Positions 53,793 through 63,511 of a stretch of DNA of 64,000 nt are shown here, piece after piece. Under the pieces are notes generated by a model. The model did not search any database and was not told where the DNA came from. It was given only the letters and a program-made list of their open reading frames with translations. Origin of the DNA: Clostridium neonatale (lineage in GTDB: Bacteria; Bacillota; Clostridia; Clostridiales; Clostridiaceae). A program made the position numbers and the translations under genes. Location: NCBI RefSeq assembly GCF_001458595.1, contig NZ_LN890328.1, positions 1,580,926 through 1,644,925 of the forward strand. Reading direction: 5' to 3'. Numbering within the stretch: the stretch's first letter is position 1; each line of letters begins with the position of its first letter.

Positions 53793-54899
53793 TTATTTTA
53801 TTAAGTTACCTTGTTCTCCTGAAACCTTAATTTCACCTGCTTTAAGTTTTTCTTGGACTTCGCTTACAACTTTTATTGTTTCATCACTAAGATTTGGATT
53901 TTCAGCTGGAATTCCTACGCCATCATTTGTTACGTCAAATGTTAAACTTTCTCCACCTGGGAATTTACCTTCTTTATATGCCTTAGCCATATCGAAAGTT
54001 GCTGTATCCACTTTCTTAATTGCTGATGTTAAAACTATTGATTTACCATCCTCATAAACACCATCATTGTATTGGTCAGAATCAACACCAATTACCCAAA
54101 CTTCTTCTCCACCATTAGCTCTAGTTTTAGCTTCAGTTATAACTCCAGCACTTACTCCACCAGCTGCTGCAAATATTGCTTTAACACCTCTGTCATACAT
54201 CTGAGCTGCTATTTGAGTACCACCTGCGACATTAGTGAATGTACCCTCATAAACTACATTTTCAGGTTTTATTGTCGTATTAGTTCCTAAATTTTCATTA
54301 GCATATGCAACACCTTGTTGGAATCCCCAGTTAAATCTTTGAACATTAGGGTTTTCCATTCCGCCTATAAATCCAAGATCCCCTTCTTTTAATTGTACTG
54401 CTGCTGCAACACCAACTAAGAACCCTGCTTCATGCTCTGAAAACATAATAGAAACTGTATTTTCTCCTACCAAGTAATTTCCATTACCATCATTTGGAGC
54501 TCCATCTATAAGTACAAATTTAGCGTCTTTATATTTCTCTTGAGCCTTATATATTGCTGTTTCAAATTTAAATCCCGGTGTTACCATAAATTTAACTCCA
54601 GCATCATAAAGATTACCAAACTCTTTTAAATAATCTGCTTCTGTCTCACCAACAGGCTTTAAATATTTGATTTCAGCTCCTAATTCTTCTTTAGCTCTTT
54701 CAAGGCCTTCCCAAGTTCCTTGGTTAAATGATTTATCATCTATTGAACCTGTATCAGTAACCATACCTAATTTTACAGAATTAGATGTATCTGATGACTT
54801 GTCTCCTTGAGAAGTATTACTATTTGTGCTTCCACATCCTGCAAATAAAGATATAGCTAATACTGATGTAGCTATTAGTGATAAAAGTCTTTTTTTCAT
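53793..54899 (-). CDS. BMP-family nucleoside-binding lipoprotein (PnrA-like)
   Basis: A 368-aa extracellular binding lipoprotein. The signal peptide ends in the lipobox LFAGC (Cys near residue 22). The mature protein has the BMP/PnrA fold motifs GMVTDTGSIDDKSFNQGTWEGL, GFIGGMENPNV and IGVDSDQYNDG. Relatives bind purine nucleosides for an ABC importer. No permease or ATPase gene is next to it. It heads a unit with nucleoside hydrolase and phosphoribosyltransferase and has a perfect consensus promoter upstream. Confidence 0.92.
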   Translation of the reverse strand: MKKRLLSLIATSVLAISLFAGCGSTNSNTSQGDKSSDTSNSVKLGMVTDTGSIDDKSFNQGTWEGLERAKEELGAEIKYLKPVGETEADYLKEFGNLYDAGVKFMVTPGFKFETAIYKAQEKYKDAKFVLIDGAPNDGNGNYLVGENTVSIMFSEHEAGFLVGVAAAVQLKEGDLGFIGGMENPNVQRFNWGFQQGVAYANENLGTNTTIKPENVVYEGTFTNVAGGTQIAAQMYDRGVKAIFAAAGGVSAGVITEAKTRANGGEEVWVIGVDSDQYNDGVYEDGKSIVLTSAIKKVDTATFDMAKAYKEGKFPGGESLTFDVTNDGVGIPAENPNLSDETIKVVSEVQEKLKAGEIKVSGEQGNLIK

Positions 54900-54958
54900 T
54901 GGTTTTCCTCCTAAAAATTAAAAATCTGCTTTAATGTTAACAATGAATTTTCCCTTTG

Positions 54959-55040
54959 CTTTTCGAACTTTTATTATTTTTTTATTTATATAGTTCGTGT
55001 TTCTCGAATTTATTATATTTTATACCAGTTTTTTTGTCAA
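54959..55040 (-). promoter_or_regulatory. Consensus sigma-A promoter with paired CGAAC boxes
   Basis: On the minus strand TTGACA (55035-55040), 17 bp and TATAAT (55012-55017) match the consensus at all 12 positions. Downstream of the start (~55005) lie CGAAC boxes in inverted orientation (54964-54968 and 54993-54997, 24 bp between them), each in an A/T-rich context like the PurBox half-sites of Bacillus PurR. Repression by a PurR-like protein is inferred from this pattern and the purine-related genes. Confidence 0.65.
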
Positions 55041-55093
55041 GTTTTGATAAAATATTTTTATAAAGTATTCATATATTGGTTTTAGTTAATATA

Positions 55094-55187
55094 TTTTCTA
55101 TAATTTAACTATATGTGTACGAATATTAAATGTAATCTCATTTCTATAATCTAACTATGCGTATACCAATATTAAATGTAATTTTAT
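55094..55187. repeat. Imperfect 46-bp tandem duplication
   Basis: Two adjacent units starting TTCTATAATTTAACTAT (55096) and TTCTATAATCTAACTAT (55142), each ending near ATATTAAATGTAAT, about 85% identical. It lies upstream of the lipoprotein promoter in the 54900-55497 gap, which holds no gene. Confidence 0.7.
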
Positions 55188-55299
55188 ATATACTACTTTT
55201 ATCACTTTTATTAAAAAACTATTGGCCATAACAAAACTTTAAAAAGTAATATATAACTATCATATATATCCCTACATCTGCAATTCATAAAAAAAATCT

Positions 55300-55362
55300 A
55301 TAAGTTGACTAATTCTTTAGGCATTCTTTTTCTAATTTTAGGAAAAGGATTAAGCAACTTAT
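55300..55362. other. Interrupted hairpin upstream of the lipoprotein operon
   Basis: ATAAGTTG and CAACTTAT enclose further pairing (CTAAT-CTTT with AAAG-ATTA). Position between the UPF0210 terminator and the next promoter suggests a second terminator or a short RNA; there is no clear U-run. Confidence 0.35.
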
Positions 55363-55402
55363 TATGAAAATTCACCAAGAATATACATTTTTGAATAACA
55401 AA

Positions 55403-55441
55403 AATAAGCATAAACTGTACACAATACAATTTATGCTTATT
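55403..55441 (-). terminator. Terminator of the ACT-UPF0210 operon
   Basis: AATAAGCATAAA and TTTATGCTTATT form a perfect 12-bp stem with a 15-nt loop, followed on the minus strand by TTTTTG. It is about 57 bp past the UPF0210 stop. Confidence 0.8.
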
Positions 55442-55497
55442 CACAATTTAATTAATGCTATATTTAATGTTTATATCTATGTAATATATACTACATT

Positions 55498-56853
55498 TTA
55501 GTTTTTAAATGAATGTATTGGAGCTGGAATTCTTCCACCTCTTGCTGTAAATAATTCTGACGACTTACCATTTACCTTCATAACAGGCGCTCTACCTAAA
55601 AGTCCTCCAAATTCAACCATATCTCCAATAACACATCCTGGAGCTGGTATAATTCTTACAGCTGTAGTTTTATTGTTTATAACTCCTATTGCAGCTTCAT
55701 CTGCAATCATTGCTGAAATTGTAGATGCTGGTGTATCTCCTGGAATTGCAATCATATCAAGTCCAACTGAACATACACAAGTCATCCCTTCTAACTTTTC
55801 TAAGTTTAATGATCCACTTATAACTGCCTCTATCATACCGGCATCTTCTGATACTGGAATGAATGCACCACTAAGACCACCAACATGGCTACAAGCCATA
55901 ACACCACCTTTTTTAACTGCATCATTAAGCATAGCAAGGGCTGCTATAGTACCATGTGTTCCAACTTGTTCAAGTCCTATCTCTTCTAATATTTCTGCAA
56001 CAGAATCTCCAACTGCTGGTGTTGGTGCCAGTGATAGATCAACTATCCCAAAAGGAACTCCAAGTCTTCTTGAAGCTTCATTTGCAACAAGTTCTCCCAT
56101 TCTAGTAACCTTAAATGCTGTCTTTTTAATCATTTCTGCAACAGCATCAAAAGATTGTCCTCTAACTTGTTCAAGGGCTCTTTTAACAACTCCTGGTCCA
56201 CTAACCCCAACGTTTATTATTTTTTCTGCTTCTCCTACACCGTGGAAAGCTCCTGCCATAAATGGATTATCTTCAACAGCATTTGCAAATACAACTAGCT
56301 TTGCACATCCAAAACCATGCTGATCTTTAGTAAGTTCTGCTGTTCTTTTAATAATTTCTCCCATGTCTCTTACAGCATTCATATTTATTCCTGATTTTGT
56401 GCAACCTACATTTACAGATGCACACACTTTATTTGTAGTAGCTAATGCTTCAGGAATTGAATCAATTAAAATCTTATCACCTTTAGTACATCCTTTTTGA
56501 ACTAAAGCTGAAAATCCCCCCAAAAAGTCTATTCCAAGTGTTTCTGCTGCCCTATCTAAAGTTTGAGCAAATTTAACATAACTTGTATCATTACTTGCTC
56601 CTGCAACTATTGACATAGGTGTTATTGAAACTCTTTTATTTACTATTGGAATACCAAATTCAGTTTCAATTTCACGCCCTACTTTAACTAAGTTTTCAGC
56701 AGACTTAGTAATTTTATCATATATCTTCGTTCTAGCTTTTTCTCCATCACTGTCTATACAATCAAGTAATGATATACCCATTGTTATAGTTCTTACGTCA
56801 AGCTTTTCTTCCTCAATCATTTTTATTGTTTCTAATATGTTGTTAGTATTCAT
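55498..56853 (-). CDS. UPF0210/DUF711 family protein
   Basis: A 451-aa cytoplasmic protein of the usual length for this family, which is related to pyruvate-formate-lyase-like folds and sometimes annotated as PFL-family. Family stretches are [40 protein letters not shown] and [21 protein letters not shown]. No glycyl-radical signature is apparent, so catalytic activity is unproven. It lies 13 bp after an ACT-domain gene, a pairing conserved widely in Firmicutes. The role of the pair is unknown. Confidence 0.93.
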   Translation of the reverse strand: MNTNNILETIKMIEEEKLDVRTITMGISLLDCIDSDGEKARTKIYDKITKSAENLVKVGREIETEFGIPIVNKRVSITPMSIVAGASNDTSYVKFAQTLDRAAETLGIDFLGGFSALVQKGCTKGDKILIDSIPEALATTNKVCASVNVGCTKSGINMNAVRDMGEIIKRTAELTKDQHGFGCAKLVVFANAVEDNPFMAGAFHGVGEAEKIINVGVSGPGVVKRALEQVRGQSFDAVAEMIKKTAFKVTRMGELVANEASRRLGVPFGIVDLSLAPTPAVGDSVAEILEEIGLEQVGTHGTIAALAMLNDAVKKGGVMACSHVGGLSGAFIPVSEDAGMIEAVISGSLNLEKLEGMTCVCSVGLDMIAIPGDTPASTISAMIADEAAIGVINNKTTAVRIIPAPGCVIGDMVEFGGLLGRAPVMKVNGKSSELFTARGGRIPAPIHSFKN

Positions 56854-56866
56854 TATAGCCCTCCTA

Positions 56867-57136
56867 TTATAGTGAATGCATTGATTTAAAGATTTCTTCT
56901 TTTTGAACCTTTACTTCAACCCCAAGTCTTTCACCCTCAGCATTTAATCCTGCCTTAACTTCTTCGAAGCTTACATTCATTTCCTTAATATCAAGTACCA
57001 TAATCATTGTAAAGAATCCTTGCATTATAGTTTGATTAACATCTAGAATATTTATTTTATATTCTAACATTTTATTGCTGATACCTGCTATAATACCAAC
57101 TTTATCTTCTCCAATTACTGTTAATATTGCCTTCAT
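56867..57136 (-). CDS. ACT-domain protein UPF0237
   Basis: An 89-aa protein consisting of a single ACT domain: [37 protein letters not shown] domains bind amino acids or other small ligands, often as dimers. It is the first gene of a two-gene unit with UPF0210, and a regulatory-subunit role for that protein is plausible by context. The ATG at 57136 is preceded by GGAGCGATAGGC, giving a usable ribosome site. Confidence 0.92.
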   Translation of the reverse strand: MKAILTVIGEDKVGIIAGISNKMLEYKINILDVNQTIMQGFFTMIMVLDIKEMNVSFEEVKAGLNAEGERLGVEVKVQKEEIFKSMHSL

Positions 57137-57362
57137 GCCTATCGCTCCATTTCTTTATTTATTATGTAATAATACATTTATTCTATAATTTATATGTTAT
57201 TTTGTCAATTTTCACCTTATGTTTTAAACGCTATTTTCTCCCTATATGTTTTCCAATATAATTTATTATTAATAATAATTTACTTATAAAATATGTAATA
57301 AAATTTTAACAGAATGTGCATAATAAAATATAGTTCTTAAATTTTAGAAGGTAGTGATAATT

Positions 57363-57692
57363 TTGGCATATAATGCTGACATTTTAGAAGCAATAACTAA
57401 ATTATCAGTAGAATTTAATAATAAATTAGATAATTTATATTTTGAATTAAATAGTGTTAAACAAAGCATATCGGTCTTAAATAGTAAAGTTACGGATGTA
57501 ATTTTATCAATAAATAATACAACCAGCGAAATTAATAATATTATAAAAAATATAGATGAGTGTAACAAATCAAATCTTTCTCCAAAAGAACTTTACATGC
57601 TTTCTAGTGATTTAAAATTTTTAGTTCACAAAATGCAAGATACGGAAAAATATTTATTTGATATAAAATATTTTAATGAGCATAATAAATAA
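57363..57692 (+). CDS. Hypothetical coiled-coil protein, 109 aa
   Basis: Product not recognised. I place the start at TTG 57363, with GAAGGT 10 nt upstream. The alternative GTG at 57354 is almost on top of that site. The first ~80 residues form a long amphipathic helix with heptad spacing (LDNLYFELNSVKQSISVLNSKVTDVILSINN type), so a coiled-coil dimer is likely. It has one Cys and no membrane span. It lies alone on the plus strand between the ACT gene (divergent) and the convergent BMP gene, and is closed by a shared terminator. Confidence 0.65.
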   Translation: MAYNADILEAITKLSVEFNNKLDNLYFELNSVKQSISVLNSKVTDVILSINNTTSEINNIIKNIDECNKSNLSPKELYMLSSDLKFLVHKMQDTEKYLFDIKYFNEHNK

Positions 57693-57729
57693 AAGGTTGA
57701 TTTATAAATAATATCATTATCAACCTTTT
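57691..57729. terminator. Bidirectional terminator, 11-bp stem
   Basis: AAAAGGTTGAT and ATCAACCTTTT, perfect, 17-nt loop, between convergent genes. The first bases overlap the stop codon region of the 109-aa gene. Confidence 0.85.
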
Positions 57730-57744
57730 ATTCTCTAATATATA

Positions 57745-58800
57745 TTAATTTGAAATTATTTTTACTTTCTTAAGTTCAAATGTTTTTAGGGAATCTACCT
57801 CTTTCTCATCTTTAATTTTCACTTTACCTGAATTTATTTTTTCTATTATTTTTTTATAATCATCTTTTGTAAAATTTTGAAACCTAGATGTCTCCATAGG
57901 TATTCCAACCCCATTATTTTGTGAATCTAATGTTACAATTTCTCCGCCATTGAATTCGCCTTTATAGTATTCATCTAAAGTAGTATAAACAGAGTATGAA
58001 AGTTCTTTCATTGCACTTGTTATTATGCATTTTGATTTTTCAGACTGATCCACATCAACTCCTATAACTTTTTTATCTCTAGTTTCTGCTTCAATAGTAA
58101 TAGAGTTTACAATTCTACCACCACATGCAAAAATAGCTTCTGTTCCCGAATCATACATCTCTGCTGCTGTAGCTTGAACATCTCTTGTAGCATTAAAAGT
58201 TCCAGTATATAAATAATTTATTTCAATATTATCTACTCCAATTTCTTCTGCGGCATAATCTGCACCTTGTACAAAACCATAACCATATCTTATAACAGCT
58301 GGTAATTCCATTCCCCCCATAAATCCAAGTTTTCTATATCCATCCTTCACAGCCGAGTATCCTGCAATAAATCCTGCTTCTTGTTCTGCATAGTAAATGC
58401 ATTTAACATTTTTGCCACATGTCCTATCTGTCATATCTTCATCATGAGGGCTTCCATCTAAAATCACAAAATTTACGTTTGGATATTTATTTTGTGCTTC
58501 AAAAATTGCTGTTTCAAAATAATATCCAGGGCAAATTACTATTTTAGCACCTTTTTCAATAGCAAAATCAATAGACTTTATATATTCTTCTTTTGTTTTA
58601 CTAGCAGATGGATAATATTTATAAGTAACTAAGTTTTCTTCTCCATATTTGCTTATCCCATTCCATGCTCCTTCATTAAAAGATCCATCATTTACATTTT
58701 GAACATCTGTTATTAATGCTATTTCATATCCTTTACCATTTTGGCATCCACATAATAAAATGGTAATTGCCAATATACATAAGAATAATATTTTTTTCAT
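57745..58800 (-). CDS. Second BMP-family binding lipoprotein
   Basis: A 351-aa lipoprotein with lipobox LLCGC (Cys near residue 19). The BMP fold motifs are present: LITDVQNVNDGSFNEGAW, GFMGGMELPAVIRYG and GVDVDQSEKSKC. It is diverged from the other BMP lipoprotein at 53793. No transporter genes accompany it. Instead it lies 21 bp downstream of a chemoreceptor gene in the same direction, so it may deliver its ligand (probably a nucleoside) to that receptor. That link is inferred from the operon. Confidence 0.88.
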   Translation of the reverse strand: MKKILFLCILAITILLCGCQNGKGYEIALITDVQNVNDGSFNEGAWNGISKYGEENLVTYKYYPSASKTKEEYIKSIDFAIEKGAKIVICPGYYFETAIFEAQNKYPNVNFVILDGSPHDEDMTDRTCGKNVKCIYYAEQEAGFIAGYSAVKDGYRKLGFMGGMELPAVIRYGYGFVQGADYAAEEIGVDNIEINYLYTGTFNATRDVQATAAEMYDSGTEAIFACGGRIVNSITIEAETRDKKVIGVDVDQSEKSKCIITSAMKELSYSVYTTLDEYYKGEFNGGEIVTLDSQNNGVGIPMETSRFQNFTKDDYKKIIEKINSGKVKIKDEKEVDSLKTFELKKVKIISN

Positions 58801-58821
58801 TTATGCATTCCTCCAATCAAA

Positions 58822-60798
58822 TTAATACTTGAATATGTCGATTTCTTTTTTAAGCTCATATGCTTCTTTTAATAGTTTTTCACTTATATCTGCACCACTC
58901 TTGGCACTATTTAAATTGCTTTCTGTTATTTTAGCTATCTTATCTATTGACATATTTACAAATTTAATATTTTCTTCCTGTTGTGTATAAAATTCTGACT
59001 GGCTATGAATATATAAAACGAAATCTTTTAAAGTTTCAATTAATTCCATAAAAAATGTATTTATTTCATCTACTATGTCTTTTCCACATTTTACATTATT
59101 TATAGAATTTTCTATAAGCTCTTTTGTTGAATTTGCAGCATTACTTGATTGATTTGCAAGATTAGTTATTTCACTCGCCACAACTGCAAACCCCATGCCT
59201 TGCTCTCCTGCTCTTGCTGCTTCTATTGCTGCATTTAATGCTAATAAATTTGTTTGGCTTGCAATTTCATCAATAGCTTGAATAATCTTTTGTATCTGCA
59301 TAGATGAATTTATTATCATATCCATTGCATTTACTAAGTTACTAACTTGCTTCTTACTTTCTTTTTCAATCTTAATTTCCATCTTATCGATAGTGATATT
59401 TTTTTGCTCTGATTCACATGCCTTTTTACTAATAATAGAACTTAAATCACTTATTCTCATTATTATTTCTTCAACTTTTTGATTTTGATCATTTGCATCA
59501 GACGCTAAATTATTTGAGTTCTCCGACATATTATCTGAACTCAATTTAACCCTTTCACTTGTTTCATTTATCTTTTTTAATGTATCGCCAATTATACTTA
59601 TAAATTTAGAAAAAGATATTTTTATATTTTTAAAATCTCCTATATACTCCTTACTTAAATTAAGCCTAAAATCTCCATTTTCAAGTAATTTCAAGTTATT
59701 TGTAATATCAAAAATTATCTCATTAATATTTATTATTGTTTCTCTTAAATGTTCTGATAAAACTTCCATTTCATCATTCGATTTTATTGTTGGAACTGGA
59801 GTAGTCAAATCGCCTTTTGATAATAAATCAATGCGCTTAATACATTTTTCAATATTTTTAGTTATTATGTCTGTTATTTTAAAAGATATTTTGCTTCCTG
59901 CGATAATTACTAAAATCATTAAAAATATAGTTATCACTATTCCTAAAAGATATGGTCTACACATTTCATAGCATGAAATAGACGTGTTTAAACTCCAGCC
60001 ATCAGTTTCAGAAATTGGCACATATGCAGAAAATCTCAAACCATTATAATTGCAAAACCCTATCCCGTTTTTCCCTTGAGCCATGGATTCTGTAATATTT
60101 TTCATTCCTGGATATATCTTTTTTTCATTATAAATATCTTTTATATTCTTCTCATTTAAAACATAGTTATAAAATTTATATGCTACATAGTTTCCGTCAT
60201 TATCTAATATATAAATTTCATCATCACAATCATCATCAATATTTTTTATTAAATCTGTAAGAAACGATGCATCAATGGCAATTATAATTGTACCTGAATA
60301 ATTATCGTCAACAATTATAGGGTAAGCTATTGAAACAAGCTTTTTCTTTTTATCATTACTATTAAAAAGATTACTTATTACATAATTAGATGTTTCTTTG
60401 CACTTATTCAATACTTTATTATCTTTCTCATACCCTAATAGTGACTTATTAGAAACATCTATATAATCAGCATATTCAAGATCATTGTTCTTTACATACT
60501 TATTCAAAATCAACTCTTTTTCTTCATTTGTTGATGTATTGCTTAAAAAAACATCATCAACTGTTATGTTATATGCAATTTTCACATAATCATTAAGTGT
60601 ATTTGTAATATCCATGGATGTAATCCTAGCTTTGTCCATTAAAGAATCTTTTGTACTTAATATTGCACTGCATATATTTACCACAAAGAATACAATACCT
60701 AAAAATAAAATACTTCTATATAAAATTATTCTTGTTAATAATTTGAATTTACTATTTAAGGTTTTCTTTTCAAAAACTTTTTTAATAATCCCATCCAT
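58822..60798 (-). CDS. Methyl-accepting chemotaxis protein with dCache-like sensor
   Basis: A 658-aa receptor. TM1 is at about 24-47. The extracytoplasmic region (about 48-283) has Cache-type features ([26 protein letters not shown], then [15 protein letters not shown]). TM2 is at about 285-308, followed by HAMP and the signalling coiled coil. Its tip reads [34 protein letters not shown]. It is the first gene of a two-gene unit with a BMP-type binding lipoprotein. A dual input, direct through Cache and indirect through the lipoprotein, is possible. The ligand is unknown. Confidence 0.93.
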   Translation of the reverse strand: MDGIIKKVFEKKTLNSKFKLLTRIILYRSILFLGIVFFVVNICSAILSTKDSLMDKARITSMDITNTLNDYVKIAYNITVDDVFLSNTSTNEEKELILNKYVKNNDLEYADYIDVSNKSLLGYEKDNKVLNKCKETSNYVISNLFNSNDKKKKLVSIAYPIIVDDNYSGTIIIAIDASFLTDLIKNIDDDCDDEIYILDNDGNYVAYKFYNYVLNEKNIKDIYNEKKIYPGMKNITESMAQGKNGIGFCNYNGLRFSAYVPISETDGWSLNTSISCYEMCRPYLLGIVITIFLMILVIIAGSKISFKITDIITKNIEKCIKRIDLLSKGDLTTPVPTIKSNDEMEVLSEHLRETIININEIIFDITNNLKLLENGDFRLNLSKEYIGDFKNIKISFSKFISIIGDTLKKINETSERVKLSSDNMSENSNNLASDANDQNQKVEEIIMRISDLSSIISKKACESEQKNITIDKMEIKIEKESKKQVSNLVNAMDMIINSSMQIQKIIQAIDEIASQTNLLALNAAIEAARAGEQGMGFAVVASEITNLANQSSNAANSTKELIENSINNVKCGKDIVDEINTFFMELIETLKDFVLYIHSQSEFYTQQEENIKFVNMSIDKIAKITESNLNSAKSGADISEKLLKEAYELKKEIDIFKY

Positions 60799-60848
60799 AA
60801 AACATCCTCCATAAAAGTATATTTATATAAAATACATTTAAAACAAAA

Positions 60849-60887
60849 AGAATTCATTTATCATCAAATACTGGATAAATGAATTCT
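60849..60887 (-). terminator. Terminator after tkt
   Basis: AGAATTCATTTATC and GATAAATGAATTCT form a perfect 14-bp stem with an 11-nt loop, followed on the minus strand by TTTTTG. It is about 93 bp past the tkt stop. Confidence 0.85.
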
Positions 60888-60979
60888 TCTGTCTAAAATG
60901 AAATTTTTTCTTTACTACTTCCAGCTATTACGAATATTTTAAATTAATCATCTAAGGAAAAATATAAAAATACTCAAGA

Positions 60980-62968
60980 TTAATTAAGCATCTTAATAAC
61001 TTTATCAACAACATTTTCTACAGTAAAACCAAATTGCTTAAATAACTCATTTGCATTTCCTGATGCACCAAATGTATCAAGTGAGATTATCTCTCCATCT
61101 AAACCTACATACTTATGCCATCCAAATGAAGTTAATGCTTCAACTGCAACTCTCTTTCTTACACAGTTTGGAAGTACACTTTCCTTGTAATCTTCATCTT
61201 GTGCATCAAATAATTCGAAACACGGAATACTTACTACTCTTGCATCGATTCCTTTAACTTCTAATTCATCTGCTGCTTTATATATAAGTTCTACTTCTGA
61301 ACCTGATGCCATTAAAATAACATCTGGAGTTTCTTTCTTAGATTCTTTTATTATATAACCACCTTTTAATGCTCTCTTTGGACATCCTTCATATAGTGGT
61401 AGTTTTTGTCTTGTTAACACTAATGATGTTGGTGTTTCCCCATTAGTTACAGCGTAATACCAAGCGGCTGCTGTTTCTTTTGAGTCGGCTGGTCTAAATA
61501 CTGCCATATTAGGCATACTTCTAAGTGCTGCTAATTGTTCAATTGGTTGGTGAGTTGGGCCATCTTCTCCTACCCCAATACTATCATGAGTTAAGACATA
61601 TGGTATTGGTAATTTCATAAGAGCTGATAATCTCATTGCACCTTTCATGTAATCACTAAATACAAAGAATGTTGAACAGAATACCTTAAGTCCACCATGA
61701 GCGTACATACCGTTAGTAATGGCTGCCATTGCATGCTCTCTTACTCCAAAATGAAGATTTTGTCCACTTCTATCTTCCGCTGAGAAGTCTCCCTTGTCTT
61801 TCATATAAGTCTTATTTGAAGGCGCTAAATCTGCTGAACCTCCCATTAAATTTGGAATTATATTAGCTAATCTATTTATAACTATTCCTGACGATTCTCT
61901 TGTAGCCATTTCTTTATCAAAGCTCCAGAATTCATCATTGTTTAATAATTCTTCTTTATCTATTTCATTCTTCATCCATTTAGTATATTCATCTGCTAAT
62001 TCTGGATAAGCTTCTGAATATTGTTTAAATAATTCATGCCAGTTTTCTTCTTTCCATACACCTTCTCCAATATACTTGTCCATATTTGTATACACTTCGT
62101 CTGGTACATAGAATGCAGGTTCTAATTGCCATCCTAGATTTTCTTTTAATGCTCTTATATTTTCTTCTCCTAATGGCTCACCATGTGCTGATGCCTTACC
62201 TTGTTTGGCTGGGCATCCATACCCTATTACATTCTTCACAATTATAATTGATGGTCTTAAACTGTCTCTTTTTGCATCATCAATTGCATTTGAGATTGAA
62301 TCTATATCATTTCCATTTTCAACTTTGATTACTTGCCAGCCATACGCTTCGTATCTCTTAGCAACATCTTCTCTAAATGCAATATCAGTATTACCTTCAA
62401 TTGAAATATTATTTGAATCATAAAGTACAATTAATTTTCCAAGACCTAATGTCCCAGCAAGTGATGAAGCGTCTCCTGATATACCTTCCATAAGGCATCC
62501 ATCACCAACAATTGCATATGTGTAGTGATCTACAATATTAAAATGTTCTTTGTTGAATTTTTCTGCAAGGTGAGCTTCTGCCATAGCCATACCTACCGCA
62601 TTACATATACCTTGTCCAAGAGGTCCAGTTGTTATTTCAACACCTTTTGTATGACCGTATTCTGGATGACCAGGAGTTAAACTTCCAACTTGTCTAAAGT
62701 TTTTAATATCTTCAATAGTTACTCCATATCCAAATAAGTGTAATAAAGAATATTCAAGCATTGATCCATGCCCTGCTGATAAAACAAATCGGTCTCTGTT
62801 ATCCCAGTCTGGATTTTTTCCATTATGATTCATTTTTGTCCATAATGTAAATGCCATTGTAGCTGCTCCAAGTGGAAGACCAGGATGTCCAGAATTTGAT
62901 TTTTGTATAGCATCTGCTGATAAAACTCTTATTGCATTAATAGATAATTCATCTAATTCTCTACTCAT
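60980..62968 (-). CDS. tkt: Transketolase
   Basis: A 662-aa thiamine-diphosphate enzyme of the non-oxidative pentose phosphate pathway, full length. The ThDP motif [18 protein letters not shown] is near residue 155, and [11 protein letters not shown] is near the N terminus. The pyrimidine domain has [14 protein letters not shown] with the catalytic Glu, followed by [20 protein letters not shown]. The C-terminal domain is intact. It moves two-carbon units between sugar phosphates. It follows the transaldolase-type gene by about 540 bp on the same strand. Two possible regulatory structures, a 28-bp palindrome and a tandem repeat, lie in between. Confidence 0.97.
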   Translation of the reverse strand: MSRELDELSINAIRVLSADAIQKSNSGHPGLPLGAATMAFTLWTKMNHNGKNPDWDNRDRFVLSAGHGSMLEYSLLHLFGYGVTIEDIKNFRQVGSLTPGHPEYGHTKGVEITTGPLGQGICNAVGMAMAEAHLAEKFNKEHFNIVDHYTYAIVGDGCLMEGISGDASSLAGTLGLGKLIVLYDSNNISIEGNTDIAFREDVAKRYEAYGWQVIKVENGNDIDSISNAIDDAKRDSLRPSIIIVKNVIGYGCPAKQGKASAHGEPLGEENIRALKENLGWQLEPAFYVPDEVYTNMDKYIGEGVWKEENWHELFKQYSEAYPELADEYTKWMKNEIDKEELLNNDEFWSFDKEMATRESSGIVINRLANIIPNLMGGSADLAPSNKTYMKDKGDFSAEDRSGQNLHFGVREHAMAAITNGMYAHGGLKVFCSTFFVFSDYMKGAMRLSALMKLPIPYVLTHDSIGVGEDGPTHQPIEQLAALRSMPNMAVFRPADSKETAAAWYYAVTNGETPTSLVLTRQKLPLYEGCPKRALKGGYIIKESKKETPDVILMASGSEVELIYKAADELEVKGIDARVVSIPCFELFDAQDEDYKESVLPNCVRKRVAVEALTSFGWHKYVGLDGEIISLDTFGASGNANELFKQFGFTVENVVDKVIKMLN

Positions 62969-63038
62969 TGTTATCCTCGCTTTTTATTTATTTTATTTTT
63001 TATTAATCCAAAATATATAGACTCATCTTTTTGGGGTC

Positions 63039-63066
63039 ATCTCAAATTAATATATTAATTTGAGAT
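63039..63066. promoter_or_regulatory. 28-bp perfect palindrome upstream of tkt
   Basis: ATCTCAAATTAATA followed by its exact complement, no loop, 70 bp before the tkt start. The lack of a loop and of a U-run on the minus strand favours an operator over a terminator. The regulator is unknown. Confidence 0.55.
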
Positions 63067-63136
63067 AAAAATTTATTTGCACACTCTAATCCGCATAAAA
63101 TAAGAAAAGTTCCTTATTGCAGCATAGCTGCTCTTT

Positions 63137-63207
63137 GGCATATAATTCTTGGTTAGGTACGATCCTAGTAGTATAGCCCATCTTCATCTACTAATGAAGA
63201 TGTTTCC
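63137..63207 (-). repeat. 71-nt two-hairpin cassette, copy d (free-standing)
   Basis: Read leftward it is exactly 71 nt long and differs from copies a and c at about 8-10 positions. It keeps hairpin 1 (CATCTTCATT and GATGAAGATG type) and the ATCGTACC loop. It lies in the 62969-63511 gap between talC and tkt. The AATAAGCAAATTCTTA just to the right resembles the spacer of palindromic elements B and C, so this may be the remnant of a larger element. Confidence 0.75.
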
Positions 63208-63243
63208 TTAAGTAATTCCTTCTAATTCCCATTAAATAAGCAA

Positions 63244-63328
63244 ATTCTTATATTCTTATATTCTTATATTCTTATATTCTTATATTCTTATATTCTTATA
63301 TTCTTATATTCTTATATTCTTATATTCT
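63244..63328. repeat. Perfect 8-bp tandem repeat, 10.6 copies
   Basis: The unit ATTCTTAT repeats without error over 85 bp in the talC-tkt intergenic region. No other simple repeat of this size is seen in the window. Confidence 0.97.
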
Positions 63329-63511
63329 GGGCATTTTTTCATTCTTCAAATATTTGTGCAATAAATTTCTTTTATTTAAAATCTGCTACGTTCATACTTT
63401 TAACTATCGTACTTTCTAATTATTCAATTTTTAAATGAAACTCACTATTCACATCCGTTCATAGGAGTAAGTTCGAGCAACCAAATATAAAATTTGGGCT
63501 CTCACTTAAAT

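Noticed and set aside
63244..63328. Possible CRISPR-like array
   Set aside because: The unit is only 8 bp and there are no spacers; it is a simple tandem repeat. No other regular repeat-spacer array and no cas gene is present.
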